DNA from: Limnohabitans sp.
GTDB lineage: Bacteria; Pseudomonadota; Gammaproteobacteria; Burkholderiales; Burkholderiaceae_C
DNA length: 64,000 bases
Assembly (NCBI RefSeq): GCF_017848645.1
Contig: NZ_JAFEIF010000007.1
Span: 1 to 64,000, forward strand
Direction: 5' to 3'
In this document: positions 1 to 7,576 of the stretch, in pieces
Layout: every line of letters starts with the position of its first letter
Position numbering within the stretch: position 1 is the stretch's first letter
The notes under the pieces: model-generated
The model's database searches: none
What the model saw: the letters and a program-made list of their open reading frames with translations, nothing else
What the model was told of the DNA's origin: nothing
Translations under genes and position numbers: made by a program

Positions 1-2213
1 GTGGAGGCGGCGGTGGCGGAGGAACAATAGACACCACCCCGCCTGTCATCAAATCTGCCAAATTGCATGTCGACGATGACACGGGTGCCAAAGACAATGT
101 GACAAGTGACAAAACACCTCGCATCACCGGTGAAACCGAGGCCAATGCCGATGTGTCGGTCGAGGTGAATGGCAAAACCTACACGGGCAAAGCCGATGCC
201 AATGGTGTTTTCGTGATCCAGGTGCCCGATGCGGATGCTTTGAAGGATGGTCCTTATACACCCAAAGTGACGGCCACAGATGCTGCGAAAAACAAGTCGG
301 CCGTGTTCGATGGAACGCCGTTCAAGGTAGACACCAGCCCTGATAAAAATGAGCCTGAAACCGATCCGAATTCGGCTTCGTTGATTGACATTGTCAGTAT
401 CACGGTGGACTCCGGCCAAAACAAGACCGATTTCTACACCAATGACAACCAGCTGCTTTTCAATGGCACATTGAAAAACTTCACTCAAAACGGCGACTGG
501 GTCAAACTTGAACTCAAAGATGCCAGTGGCAAGGTGATGGACTCTGCCTATGTCAAACCTGTGGCCAACGGAACAGGGTGGGACTGGAGTTGGGATCGCA
601 CCGCCAAAGAAAAAATGGTCGATGGCCAGTATTCCCTGTCTGCTGTTGTCGTCGATGGTGCAGACAACGTGGTGGGCAGTGGTAATTCCCGGGTCTCCGA
701 CGTTCAGGCCATCACCATTGACACGGACAAAGACAACAATTTCGGCCCCAACAAGGAGGTGGACCCCAACAAGTCCAGTACCGTCGACATCGTGGCCGTT
801 TCGCAGGACACCGGTTACAGCAGTACCGATTTCATCACCAAGGATCGGACGCATGTTTACACAGGCAAATTGAGCGCTTTCACCAACAATGGCGCCTCCG
901 TTGAGTTGACGCTGAAAGATGCCAGTGGCAAGGTGCTTGCGACTGAACATGTCTCCCCCAAGCAGGACTCCGGTGTGTGGACATGGTCTTGGGATCAGAC
1001 CGCCAACGCGCTGCCTGATGGTGAGTACAGCTTGCAAGCCAGTTTGGTGGATAAGGCGGGCAATCCGATTCAAGTGGACACGCAGCTGATTTCTGTTGAC
1101 AACAGCGCAGGAGAGAACGGGGGCAAGGTCGATCCCAACGCATCACTCAAGATGCTGCCGGTAACTTTTGCGGATGACACGGGTGCCAGTCCAACGGACT
1201 ACCTCACAAACGACCAATTTCTGACCTTCAAAGGCGGATTTGACAAAGACTTCGTCAACAACGGCGATCGTGTCTTGGTTCAGGTCTTCGGTGCTGACGG
1301 TCTGGTCATTTCTCCCCAATACGTGTTGCCATCCGGCAAAACTTGGGAATTCGAAAATTTGACCAAATTGGGAACTGACACCAAATCGACCACTTACACA
1401 GTCAAGTCTGTATTGGTCGATGCTGCTGGCAACACGCTGCAAGCAACCGACCAGTCTTTTGTCATTGACCGTTCAGTGTCGATTTTTGATGGATCCGGAG
1501 CCAAAAAAGAAGCGGGCCTCTGGACCTATTCGACCATCAAGTTTTCTACAGATGAGCAAGGGTCTTACAAGTACACGGGATCGGGGGTTAAAACCTACAC
1601 CGGGGGGCTTTTTGACTTGAAAGATCTGGAAGGCAAAACGTTTGAAAAGGGGGCGTTCAGTCTGGAGTTCACGGACAGGGCTGGCAATGTCTTCACGATC
1701 AAAAATGACGATGTGCGCATGGACTTTAGCAAGGCGACGATGGCCACGCCGGATGCCACCACACCCGCGGTGTTGCCATCGCCTGGTTTCAGCAACAACC
1801 AATTGGTCGGATCCATCGGCAAGTTGACACTGGACACCACCTCTCCCAAAGAGTTGGACATGGCATCGTTGTACGACGGCATTTCTGATTTGGGTGATGT
1901 GGCTGCCATCAACCACGTAGACCTGAGCAAAGGGGATCACACACTCAAATTGACCATGGGTGATGTATTGGAGCTGGGCGTCAAAAACAGTTTCTCCAAC
2001 GCAACGGCCCACCAAGGTCGCCTGCAGATGCGCATTGATGGCGATGCCGGTGATAAAGTGGTGCTCGACGATTTGGTGGGCACGATCGATCATGATTGGA
2101 ATACCAACAATTCACGTGTCACTTTGGATGGACAGGAGTACCGAGTGTTCACGCACGAAGGCCTTGGTCTGAGCCTGTTTGTGCATCAAGGTGTGCAAAT
2201 TAACTTGGTTTAA
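1..2213 (+). CDS. Large secreted Ig-like repeat protein, 3' part
   Basis: The reading frame is open from base 3, so this is the C-terminal part of a longer gene cut by the window edge. It begins with a run of seven glycines (bases 3-23), a flexible hinge, then 'IDTTPPV', a usual lead-in to bacterial Ig-like domains. One Ig-like domain follows (bases about 63-350), then three related repeats of about 115 residues (about 375-1130 for two, 1140-1470 for the third). They share 'DTG.S.TDF.T.D', 'NG..V.L.LKDASGKV', 'W.W.WD.T' and 'VD.AGN'. The last 110 residues (LDLSKGDHTLKLTMGDVLELG, MRIDGDAGDKV) resemble the C-termini of Ig-repeat proteins exported by type I secretion. Likely a cell-surface adhesin. 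No secretion ABC or membrane-fusion gene is in the window, so the route is inferred. The fold assignment is good, the function moderate. Confidence 0.8.
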   Translation, partial: GGGGGGGTIDTTPPVIKSAKLHVDDDTGAKDNVTSDKTPRITGETEANADVSVEVNGKTYTGKADANGVFVIQVPDADALKDGPYTPKVTATDAAKNKSAVFDGTPFKVDTSPDKNEPETDPNSASLIDIVSITVDSGQNKTDFYTNDNQLLFNGTLKNFTQNGDWVKLELKDASGKVMDSAYVKPVANGTGWDWSWDRTAKEKMVDGQYSLSAVVVDGADNVVGSGNSRVSDVQAITIDTDKDNNFGPNKEVDPNKSSTVDIVAVSQDTGYSSTDFITKDRTHVYTGKLSAFTNNGASVELTLKDASGKVLATEHVSPKQDSGVWTWSWDQTANALPDGEYSLQASLVDKAGNPIQVDTQLISVDNSAGENGGKVDPNASLKMLPVTFADDTGASPTDYLTNDQFLTFKGGFDKDFVNNGDRVLVQVFGADGLVISPQYVLPSGKTWEFENLTKLGTDTKSTTYTVKSVLVDAAGNTLQATDQSFVIDRSVSIFDGSGAKKEAGLWTYSTIKFSTDEQGSYKYTGSGVKTYTGGLFDLKDLEGKTFEKGAFSLEFTDRAGNVFTIKNDDVRMDFSKATMATPDATTPAVLPSPGFSNNQLVGSIGKLTLDTTSPKELDMASLYDGISDLGDVAAINHVDLSKGDHTLKLTMGDVLELGVKNSFSNATAHQGRLQMRIDGDAGDKVVLDDLVGTIDHDWNTNNSRVTLDGQEYRVFTHEGLGLSLFVHQGVQINLV

Positions 2214-2231
2214 ACATCAACGGACAGTTTT

Positions 2232-2570
2232 TTGACGCTGACATCCAAATACTTGATGCACTGGGGGGTGCTTGTCTTTTGCACTCTTTTCGGGGGGGCT
2301 GCAACAGCAGACCCCTTGTTGGATTTCGCCTTGTTCAGTCCCCCTGAGCTTTCTCAGCGGCGCCTGCCTGAACCTGAGGTCAGTTGGCTGGTCAGGCCCA
2401 ATGCCAGCAGTTTTTGCCAGCAGGCGCAGCCCAAAGATGGTTTTGTCAGCCGTCCAGAGGGCTGTGTTTATTGGCAACTGCAGGCGTCACGCTGCACCAT
2501 TGTGACCACAGGGCAGACCACGCATTCGCAGTTGGGGCATTTGTTTGTGCATTGTTTGCAGGCCCGTTGA
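2232..2570 (+). CDS. Small exported Cys/His protein, first of a tandem paralogous pair
   Basis: This protein of about 112 residues has a hydrophobic N-terminus ending in an AxA-like site (GGAATA-DP), so it is probably exported. It is not a known family to me. Aligned with the next gene it keeps the same skeleton: C62, C78, C88, then G-H103-xxx-H107-C108. The spacings C-x9-C and C-x14-H are identical in both. Its H-x3-H lacks the glutamate found in the sister protein. The start is uncertain. The longest form uses TTG at 2232, while an in-frame ATG at 2256 still gives a signal peptide; neither has a clear Shine-Dalgarno site. The stop overlaps the next start (TGATG), so the two are translationally coupled. 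Confidence 0.6.
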   Translation: MTLTSKYLMHWGVLVFCTLFGGAATADPLLDFALFSPPELSQRRLPEPEVSWLVRPNASSFCQQAQPKDGFVSRPEGCVYWQLQASRCTIVTTGQTTHSQLGHLFVHCLQAR

Positions 2571-2956
2571 TGTTCTCTCCTGTCAACGGCCGCTTTTCCA
2601 AAACCCTGTTCCGTTCTTTGGGACTGGGTTTTGCGCTTTTGAGTGGGCTATTTTTGACAGGCTGCGAGACCACGACCATGCGGCCACCACAGGTTGACAC
2701 CGTGCGCTTCACGCCCATGCCGGACGCCAAACGCGTGATTGCACAGCCCAAGGTCAAATATTTGGTGCGTCAGGACGGGTATGAATACTGTGCTCGCATC
2801 ACAGGTATTCCCGTGACCCCAACCTCAAGACCCATGGCCTGTGCTTTCTGGAACGTACGCAGAAAGGAATGCACGGTTGTCACGCCCTTGGTCACGGGTT
2901 ACAACTATGTGGGTCATGAGCTTCGTCATTGTTTTGAGGGGGCTTTTCATGATTGA
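2570..2956 (+). CDS. Small Cys/His lipoprotein with HExxH-like motif, second of pair
   Basis: 128 residues. I took ATG 2570, which overlaps the upstream stop; the frame runs further upstream but would be antisense-like sequence there. A lipobox 'FLTGC' puts the lipidated cysteine at C32. The mature part carries C74, C91, C101 and G-H116-E-L-R-H120-C121, with another H at 127. The H-E-x-x-H string could bind a metal, but in so small a protein it need not be a protease. The match in cysteine and histidine spacing to the preceding gene shows an old duplication. Its 3' end overlaps a possible but unused ATG (2949), and the next gene starts 28 bases downstream. Family unknown to me; extracytoplasmic location is likely. 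Confidence 0.65.
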   Translation: MFSPVNGRFSKTLFRSLGLGFALLSGLFLTGCETTTMRPPQVDTVRFTPMPDAKRVIAQPKVKYLVRQDGYEYCARITGIPVTPTSRPMACAFWNVRRKECTVVTPLVTGYNYVGHELRHCFEGAFHD

Positions 2957-2984
2957 TCAGCCCGTTTATGCAGGGAGAAGGAGC

Positions 2985-3779
2985 ATGAGGCGCAGAAATT
3001 TTTTGACTGTCCCGCTGGCTCTATGTGCCCCAGCCACTGCGTTGTCTGTTTTGGCTCAAACACCTGAATTGGAGGGGGGCGTTTTGCGGGTGGGCGTATT
3101 GACCCATTACAAGCCTTTCAGTTTTGTCGAGGGTCAATTGCAGGGGTTTGACGTCGATGTGCTCAAGCGCTTGGCGGCCATCTTGAAGGTGGAGTTGAAA
3201 ATCCAGCCAGAGGGCATGGCCAACCTGCAAAAGAAACTGATCACAGGTGAGATAGCGGTCATTGCCAATCAGCTGCTGACCACGCCAGAAAACCGTCGTC
3301 AGTTTGATTTTGTGCGCCCGTATGCCGCGAATCAACTCGTTTGTGTCCAGCACGAGGATGATTCGCGTGACTTTTTGAGCCTGGACGATCTGTTGGGTAA
3401 AAAACTGGGGGTGTTGGCCAACACTGGCGTTGAAGAGCAAGCGCGTGGTGCTTTGGGCAAGTCTGTCTTGGCTTTTGCCAGTATCGATCTGGCTTTCAAG
3501 CAATTGGCAGAGAAGAAATTGGATGCCGTGCTCGAAGAGAGTTTGATTGCCGATTTCTACATAGAGCGAGATGGTTTGCCCATCAAAGTCACTTCGCCTT
3601 TCGCGCCCCCTCTGTCAGCGGGCTGGGTTGTGCGCAAGGGCAACAAGGTATTGGCTCAAAGGCTGTCAGAGGCTGTTCAGACGCTCCTCAGCGATGGCTC
3701 TTTCAAGCCGATTTCAGCCAAATGGTTTGGCTACGATGTCAGCCGACCCAGTGTCAGTCATACGTCTTTGCCCCGATAG
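2985..3779 (+). CDS. Extracellular solute-binding protein, family 3 (amino-acid type)
   Basis: 264 residues from ATG 2985, chosen because a strong Shine-Dalgarno stretch (AGGGAGAAGGAG, 2972-2983) sits just upstream; the open frame extends further back. The leader 'MRRRNFLTVPLAL' has a twin-arginine-like RRxF before a hydrophobic stretch ending in AQ, so Tat or Sec export is possible. The mature part has the family-3 look: 'LRVGVLTHYKPFSF', 'LQGFDVDVLKRLA', 'LTTPENRRQFDFVRPY', 'LLGKKLGVLANTGVEEQAR', 'LDAVLEESLIADFYI'. It should bind an amino acid or similar small polar ligand in the periplasm. No permease or ATPase for it is adjacent, so it may serve a distant transporter or a sensor. It lies 28 bases after the Cys/His lipoprotein, probably in the same transcript. 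Confidence 0.8.
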   Translation: MRRRNFLTVPLALCAPATALSVLAQTPELEGGVLRVGVLTHYKPFSFVEGQLQGFDVDVLKRLAAILKVELKIQPEGMANLQKKLITGEIAVIANQLLTTPENRRQFDFVRPYAANQLVCVQHEDDSRDFLSLDDLLGKKLGVLANTGVEEQARGALGKSVLAFASIDLAFKQLAEKKLDAVLEESLIADFYIERDGLPIKVTSPFAPPLSAGWVVRKGNKVLAQRLSEAVQTLLSDGSFKPISAKWFGYDVSRPSVSHTSLPR

Positions 3780-3791
3780 AGGAGCTGATGT

Positions 3792-4442
3792 TCAAGCCCG
3801 GGGCGGTTCGAAGATGTTCAAAATTCGACGATCACCATCCATGGCCAAATCCAGAAGTTCGGAAAGTGAAGTGCATCCCATTTTTTCAAGAACCCGGCTT
3901 CTGTGAAGCTTGACGGTCGATGCGGCTGAACCATTCAAGTTGGCGATTTCCTTGTTGCCGTAACCTTTGATCATCCACCAGCAAATTTCGCGCTCTTTGT
4001 CGGTCAAACTTGAAAACCTTTGCTGTGCATTCTTGGTCTTGATTCTTTGGTTCAATCCAGCTCTGTCTTTTTCCAGGGCCAAATCGATGGCTTGTACCAG
4101 CGCGTGCAGCCCAAAAGGCTTGAGCAGGAAGTCGACTGCTCCTTTTTTCAGCGCTTCGATAATTTCTGATGGTTGACTCTCCCCTGAAATGAAAATGATG
4201 GGGGTGGTGCGACCTTGTTGGATCAATTCGTTTTGCAGACTCAAGCCGTTTGATTCAGGCATGCAGATATCGAGCAAAATGACCGCTGGGCTGATGGGCA
4301 AGGCGTCTCTGAGGAAGGCTGCTGGGTTTTCGAAGCTCTGAATGGAGTAACGTAAGGAGCTGAGACTGAAGGCCAGACTTCTACGGATCGATGGGTCGTC
4401 ATCGATCAGATAGATGTGACCTTTGAAGTCATCAAAATTCAT
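3792..4442 (-). CDS. FixJ/NarL-type two-component response regulator
   Basis: 216 residues. The N-terminal receiver domain has the acidic pair in 'YLIDDDPS' (D14-D16), phospho-acceptor D58 in 'LLDICMP', S86 in 'IFISGES' and K108 in 'LLKPFG'. A LuxR-type helix-turn-helix follows at about 145-200 ('LTDKEREICWWMIKGYGNKEIA', 'STVKLHRSRVLEKMG'). It is a DNA-binding regulator activated by phosphorylation. No histidine kinase lies in the window, so it is an orphan here. It converges on the binding-protein gene (12 bases between stops) and diverges from the sigma-54 activator across 132 AT-rich bases (4443-4574). Confidence 0.88.
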   Translation of the reverse strand: MNFDDFKGHIYLIDDDPSIRRSLAFSLSSLRYSIQSFENPAAFLRDALPISPAVILLDICMPESNGLSLQNELIQQGRTTPIIFISGESQPSEIIEALKKGAVDFLLKPFGLHALVQAIDLALEKDRAGLNQRIKTKNAQQRFSSLTDKEREICWWMIKGYGNKEIANLNGSAASTVKLHRSRVLEKMGCTSLSELLDLAMDGDRRILNIFEPPRA

Positions 4443-4574
4443 TCATCACCCGTGTTGAATTGGTTGTACAGAAGTTCAAATTTTATCGTTGAAAAACTTC
4501 GTTCCCCGCTTTGTAGATACTAAAGTGTAAATTATATTTAAATCAATTGGAGTCACCGAGGATGGTATTTCTTC

Positions 4575-6092
4575 ATGAAGACTGACAGTTTAGGATATTT
4601 GACGGGCTTGCCGACCGATGGTCAGAGTATTTTGAGCCTGGCCGCTCGTTCCTTGTTTGATGTTTTTGCCAATGCCAGCGAAGGAATGCTGTTGGTGGAC
4701 CGCTCTGGACGTGTGGTTTGGATCAATGACCATTACCGCCGTTACTTGCCCGCCTTGGGCTTCGAGAAGGAGGAAGACTTTGTGGGGCGGCCCGTGGTGG
4801 AGGTGGTGCAAAACACCCAGATGGGCCAGGTGATGGAGACGGGAAAACCCATTTTGATCGATTTGCTGAGCAACAGGGCCGGTACTTTCCTGGTCAGCCG
4901 CTTTCCCTTGCGTGACGACGCCGGGGTGGTGATTGGCGCTTTGGGTGTGGTGTTGTTTGACCAACCCGAAACCAACTTGAGGCCCTTGATGGCCAAATTT
5001 GCCTTGATGCAACGGGAGTTGGACGAAGCTCGCAATGCTTTGGCCGCTCAGCGCAGAACAGGGCCCGCTCTGCGTCAGGCCCGTTACAGTTTTGCCAGTT
5101 TTGTGGGTGCCAGTGCCGTCGTGGCCGATCTGAAACGCCAAGCCAGGCGCGCAGCCCAAACCCACAGCCCGATTTTGCTGTTGGGTGAAACGGGTACCGG
5201 TAAAGAGTTGTTGGCCCATGCCATCCATGCCAGCTCGCCTCGGGCCAGGGGGCCTTTGGTCAGCGTCAACATTGCGGCTGTGCCAGAAACTTTGCTGGAG
5301 GCCGAGTTTTTTGGTGTTGCACCGGGCGCCTTCACGGGCGCGGACCGCAAGGGGCGCGACGGCAAATTCAAGTTGGCCGATGGTGGTACTTTGTTTTTGG
5401 ATGAGATCGGCGACATGCCCGTGGGCTTGCAGGCCAAGTTGTTGCGTGCCTTGCAGGAGGGTGAAATCGAACCCTTGGGCTCCAACCAACTGGTGCCTTT
5501 TGATGTGCGGGTGATTGCGGCGACTTCTCGTGATCTGGCCCGGCTGGTGCGCGAAGGTTTGTTCAGAGAAGACCTTTTTTACCGTCTGAATGTTTTGCCT
5601 CTGCGCGTGCCGGCTTTGCGTGATCGTGCCTCGGACATCCCGAACTTGGTTGAAGTGTTGTCGGAGGAGTTGGCTTTGCGCAGTGCTGTGCCGCAGCCCG
5701 AGTTTCAGGGTCAAGCGGTGGCGCTTCTGACGGCTCAACCTTGGCGGGGCAATGTCCGAGAACTGCGCAATGTGATCGAGCAATTGCTCTTGCGCTGTGA
5801 ATCGGGTTTTGTGGATGCCTCAGCGGTTGAGGCTGTTTTGCGTGATTCAGGCCTGAGTCAGATCGTTCCGGCCCGAGCCGAGCCTGTTGGTTCTCCTTCC
5901 ATAGGCGTGGCGCTTTCGGATCAGAAGCCATCGGGGGAGCCATTGGGGGCGCACTGGGCATTGGCACCCCGCATCCGAGCCATGGAGCGGCAGGCAGTGC
6001 AAGATGCTTTGAGCCAAACCCGGGGTAACAAAGCAGCAGCGGCCCATTTGCTGGGCATATCCCGGGCCAAGCTGTACCAATGCCTTTTGTAA
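4575..6092 (+). CDS. Sigma-54-dependent transcriptional activator (PAS, AAA+, Fis HTH)
   Basis: 505 residues. A PAS sensor domain spans about 25-130, then a short coiled linker (141-165). The AAA+ sigma-54 interaction domain spans about 175-405, with Walker A 'GETGTGKE' (204-211), the sigma-54 contact loop GAFTGA (251-256) and Walker B 'GTLFLDEIGD' (271-280). A Fis-type HTH closes the protein (465-505). All key motifs are intact, so it should remodel RNA polymerase-sigma54. The PAS domain may sense a small ligand or redox state. It points into the transporter operon starting at 6302, and a -24/-12 promoter plus an inverted repeat lie in between (6098-6251), so it very likely controls that operon. 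GGAG at 4549 is better placed for a seven-codon mini-ORF at 4562 than for this start. Confidence 0.92.
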   Translation: MKTDSLGYLTGLPTDGQSILSLAARSLFDVFANASEGMLLVDRSGRVVWINDHYRRYLPALGFEKEEDFVGRPVVEVVQNTQMGQVMETGKPILIDLLSNRAGTFLVSRFPLRDDAGVVIGALGVVLFDQPETNLRPLMAKFALMQRELDEARNALAAQRRTGPALRQARYSFASFVGASAVVADLKRQARRAAQTHSPILLLGETGTGKELLAHAIHASSPRARGPLVSVNIAAVPETLLEAEFFGVAPGAFTGADRKGRDGKFKLADGGTLFLDEIGDMPVGLQAKLLRALQEGEIEPLGSNQLVPFDVRVIAATSRDLARLVREGLFREDLFYRLNVLPLRVPALRDRASDIPNLVEVLSEELALRSAVPQPEFQGQAVALLTAQPWRGNVRELRNVIEQLLLRCESGFVDASAVEAVLRDSGLSQIVPARAEPVGSPSIGVALSDQKPSGEPLGAHWALAPRIRAMERQAVQDALSQTRGNKAAAAHLLGISRAKLYQCLL

Positions 6093-6097
6093 TGTGT

Positions 6098-6127
6098 CTG
6101 TTAAAAATGCATGTGTATTTTTAACAG
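6098..6127. promoter_or_regulatory. Perfect 11-bp inverted repeat, candidate activator site
   Basis: Arms CTGTTAAAAAT (6098-6108) and ATTTTTAACAG (6117-6127) are exact reverse complements, separated by 8 bases. The centre lies about 150 bases upstream of the start site predicted from the -24/-12 promoter at 6235, a normal distance for a sigma-54 enhancer site. It begins 5 bases after the activator stop codon, so it could also act as a transcription terminator for that gene, though no long T tract follows. A role as binding site is an inference from position and symmetry. Confidence 0.6.
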
Positions 6128-6234
6128 TCAATATGAGTGTATAAATTTCGAACACCTGAGGCTGTATTTATTTCTGTGGGTCTTTTTCGTCAGCTTTGAC
6201 AAGGGTTTGCATGGCTTTGTCGGGTCAGATAGGA

Positions 6235-6251
6235 TTGGCATGCGATATGCA
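6235..6251 (+). promoter_or_regulatory. Sigma-54 (-24/-12) promoter of the liv-type operon
   Basis: TTGGCATGCGATATGCA fits the consensus YTGGCACGrNNNTTGCW at the essential GG (6237-6238) and GC (6249-6250), with the correct 10-base gap and 11 of the other scored positions allowed. Mismatches are at the C after GGCA, the purine and the first T of TTGC. The predicted start is near 6262, giving a 5' leader of about 40 bases before the ATG at 6302, which has AAGGAG at 6288-6293. The neighbouring sigma-54 activator supports it. Confidence 0.7.
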
Positions 6252-6301
6252 AGGTATCTGTGCGCCGCAAACCAGCGGACGACTTACAAGGAGACTCTCG
6301 C

Positions 6302-7489
6302 ATGTTCCGTCGACACCTCATTTCCTTGGCCGCTCTGGCCGTCAGTGCTGTTGGGATGCCCGCCGCCATGGCCCAAGGCAAAGACATCAAGATCGCCCAC
6401 ATTTACAGCAAGACCGGTCCACTGGAAGCCTACGGCAAGCAAACCCAAACCGGTTTGATGATGGGTCTGAGTTACGCCACGGGTGGCAGCATGACCATCA
6501 ATGGCCGCAAGATCGTCGTGATCGAAAAAGACGACCAAGGCAAGCCAGACCTGGGCAAGAATTTATTGGCTGCAGCCTACGGCGACGACAAGGTGGACCT
6601 GGCTGTAGGCCCGACCGCTTCGCCTGTTGCGCTGGCCATGCTGCCGGTGGCCGAGGAGTACAAGAAGATTTTGTTGGTTGAGCCTGCCGTGGCCGACTCG
6701 ATCACGGGCGACAAGTGGAACAAATACATTTTCCGTACCGGACGCAACAGCAGCCAGGACGCCATCTCGAATGCGGTGGCAGTGGACAAGGAAGGCGTGA
6801 GCATCGTCACCATGGCGCAGGATTCGGCCTTTGGACGTGACGGCGTCAAAGCCTACAAAGACGCGATCAAGAAAGCCAAGGTCGTTCACGAAGAGTACCT
6901 GCCGCCCGCCACCACCGATTTCACGGCTGGAGCGCAGCGCATGATCGACAAGCTCAAGGGTTTGCCCGGCCGCAAGATCATTTTCATCATCTGGGCCGGT
7001 GGCAACCCCTTCAAGATCGCTGACATGGACTTGAAGCGCCACGGCATCGAAATCGCTACAGGCGGCAACATCTTGCCCGCCATGGTGGCTTACAAGCAGT
7101 TCCCAGGCATGGAAGGCGCGGCCTACTATTACTTTGGCATGCCCAAGAACCCGGTGAACGACGCCATGGTGGCTTCGCACTACCAGCAGTTCAAGTCGCC
7201 ACCTGACTTCTTCACCGCAGGTGGCTTCTCGGCTGCGATGGCTTTGGTCACAGCGTTGAAAAAGACCAACGGCGACACCAACACCAACAAGCTCATCAGC
7301 ACCATGGAAGGCATGAGCTTTGACACGCCCAAAGGCAAGATGACCTTCCGCAAGGAAGACCACCAGGCCATGCAGAGCATGTACCACTTCAAGATCAAGA
7401 TCGATCCGGCTTTTGCCTGGGGCGTGCCTGAGCTCATTCGTGAGATCAAGCCCGAAGAAATGAACGTGCCGATCCGCAACAAGCGCTGA
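6302..7489 (+). CDS. Branched-chain amino acid-type ABC transporter substrate-binding protein
   Basis: 395 residues from ATG 6302, preceded by AAGGAG eight bases upstream. A Sec signal peptide ends at 'AAMAQ' (about residue 25). The mature protein opens 'KDIKIAHIYSKTGPLEAYGKQTQTGL' in the style of the Leu/Ile/Val-binding family (Peripla_BP_6), with 'VDLAVGPTASPVALAM' and 'DSAFGRDGVKAYKDAIKKAKVVHEEYLPP' further on. It should capture the ligand in the periplasm and deliver it to LivHM. The binding-protein family also takes aromatic acids, amides and urea. The sigma-54 control and the hydrolase at the operon end make a catabolic substrate at least as likely as leucine. First gene of the operon. 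Confidence 0.88.
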   Translation: MFRRHLISLAALAVSAVGMPAAMAQGKDIKIAHIYSKTGPLEAYGKQTQTGLMMGLSYATGGSMTINGRKIVVIEKDDQGKPDLGKNLLAAAYGDDKVDLAVGPTASPVALAMLPVAEEYKKILLVEPAVADSITGDKWNKYIFRTGRNSSQDAISNAVAVDKEGVSIVTMAQDSAFGRDGVKAYKDAIKKAKVVHEEYLPPATTDFTAGAQRMIDKLKGLPGRKIIFIIWAGGNPFKIADMDLKRHGIEIATGGNILPAMVAYKQFPGMEGAAYYYFGMPKNPVNDAMVASHYQQFKSPPDFFTAGGFSAAMALVTALKKTNGDTNTNKLISTMEGMSFDTPKGKMTFRKEDHQAMQSMYHFKIKIDPAFAWGVPELIREIKPEEMNVPIRNKR

Positions 7490-7506
7490 TCGGGTTCGTT
7501 TCATGG

Positions 7507-7533
7507 GCGTGGCGATGCCTTGGATCGCCACGC
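7507..7533 (+). other. Intercistronic stem-loop between binding protein and livG
   Basis: GCGTGGCGAT (7507-7516) and ATCGCCACGC (7524-7533) form a perfect 10-bp stem with a 7-base loop in the 87-base gap. Such hairpins after binding-protein genes commonly stabilise the upstream message or partly terminate, so that the binding protein is made in excess. Only a short T run follows (3 Ts), so full termination is unlikely. Confidence 0.6.
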
Positions 7534-7576
7534 TTTGCACGCGATGGCGGTGCTTGTTGTTTTTTAAATTGATCTC

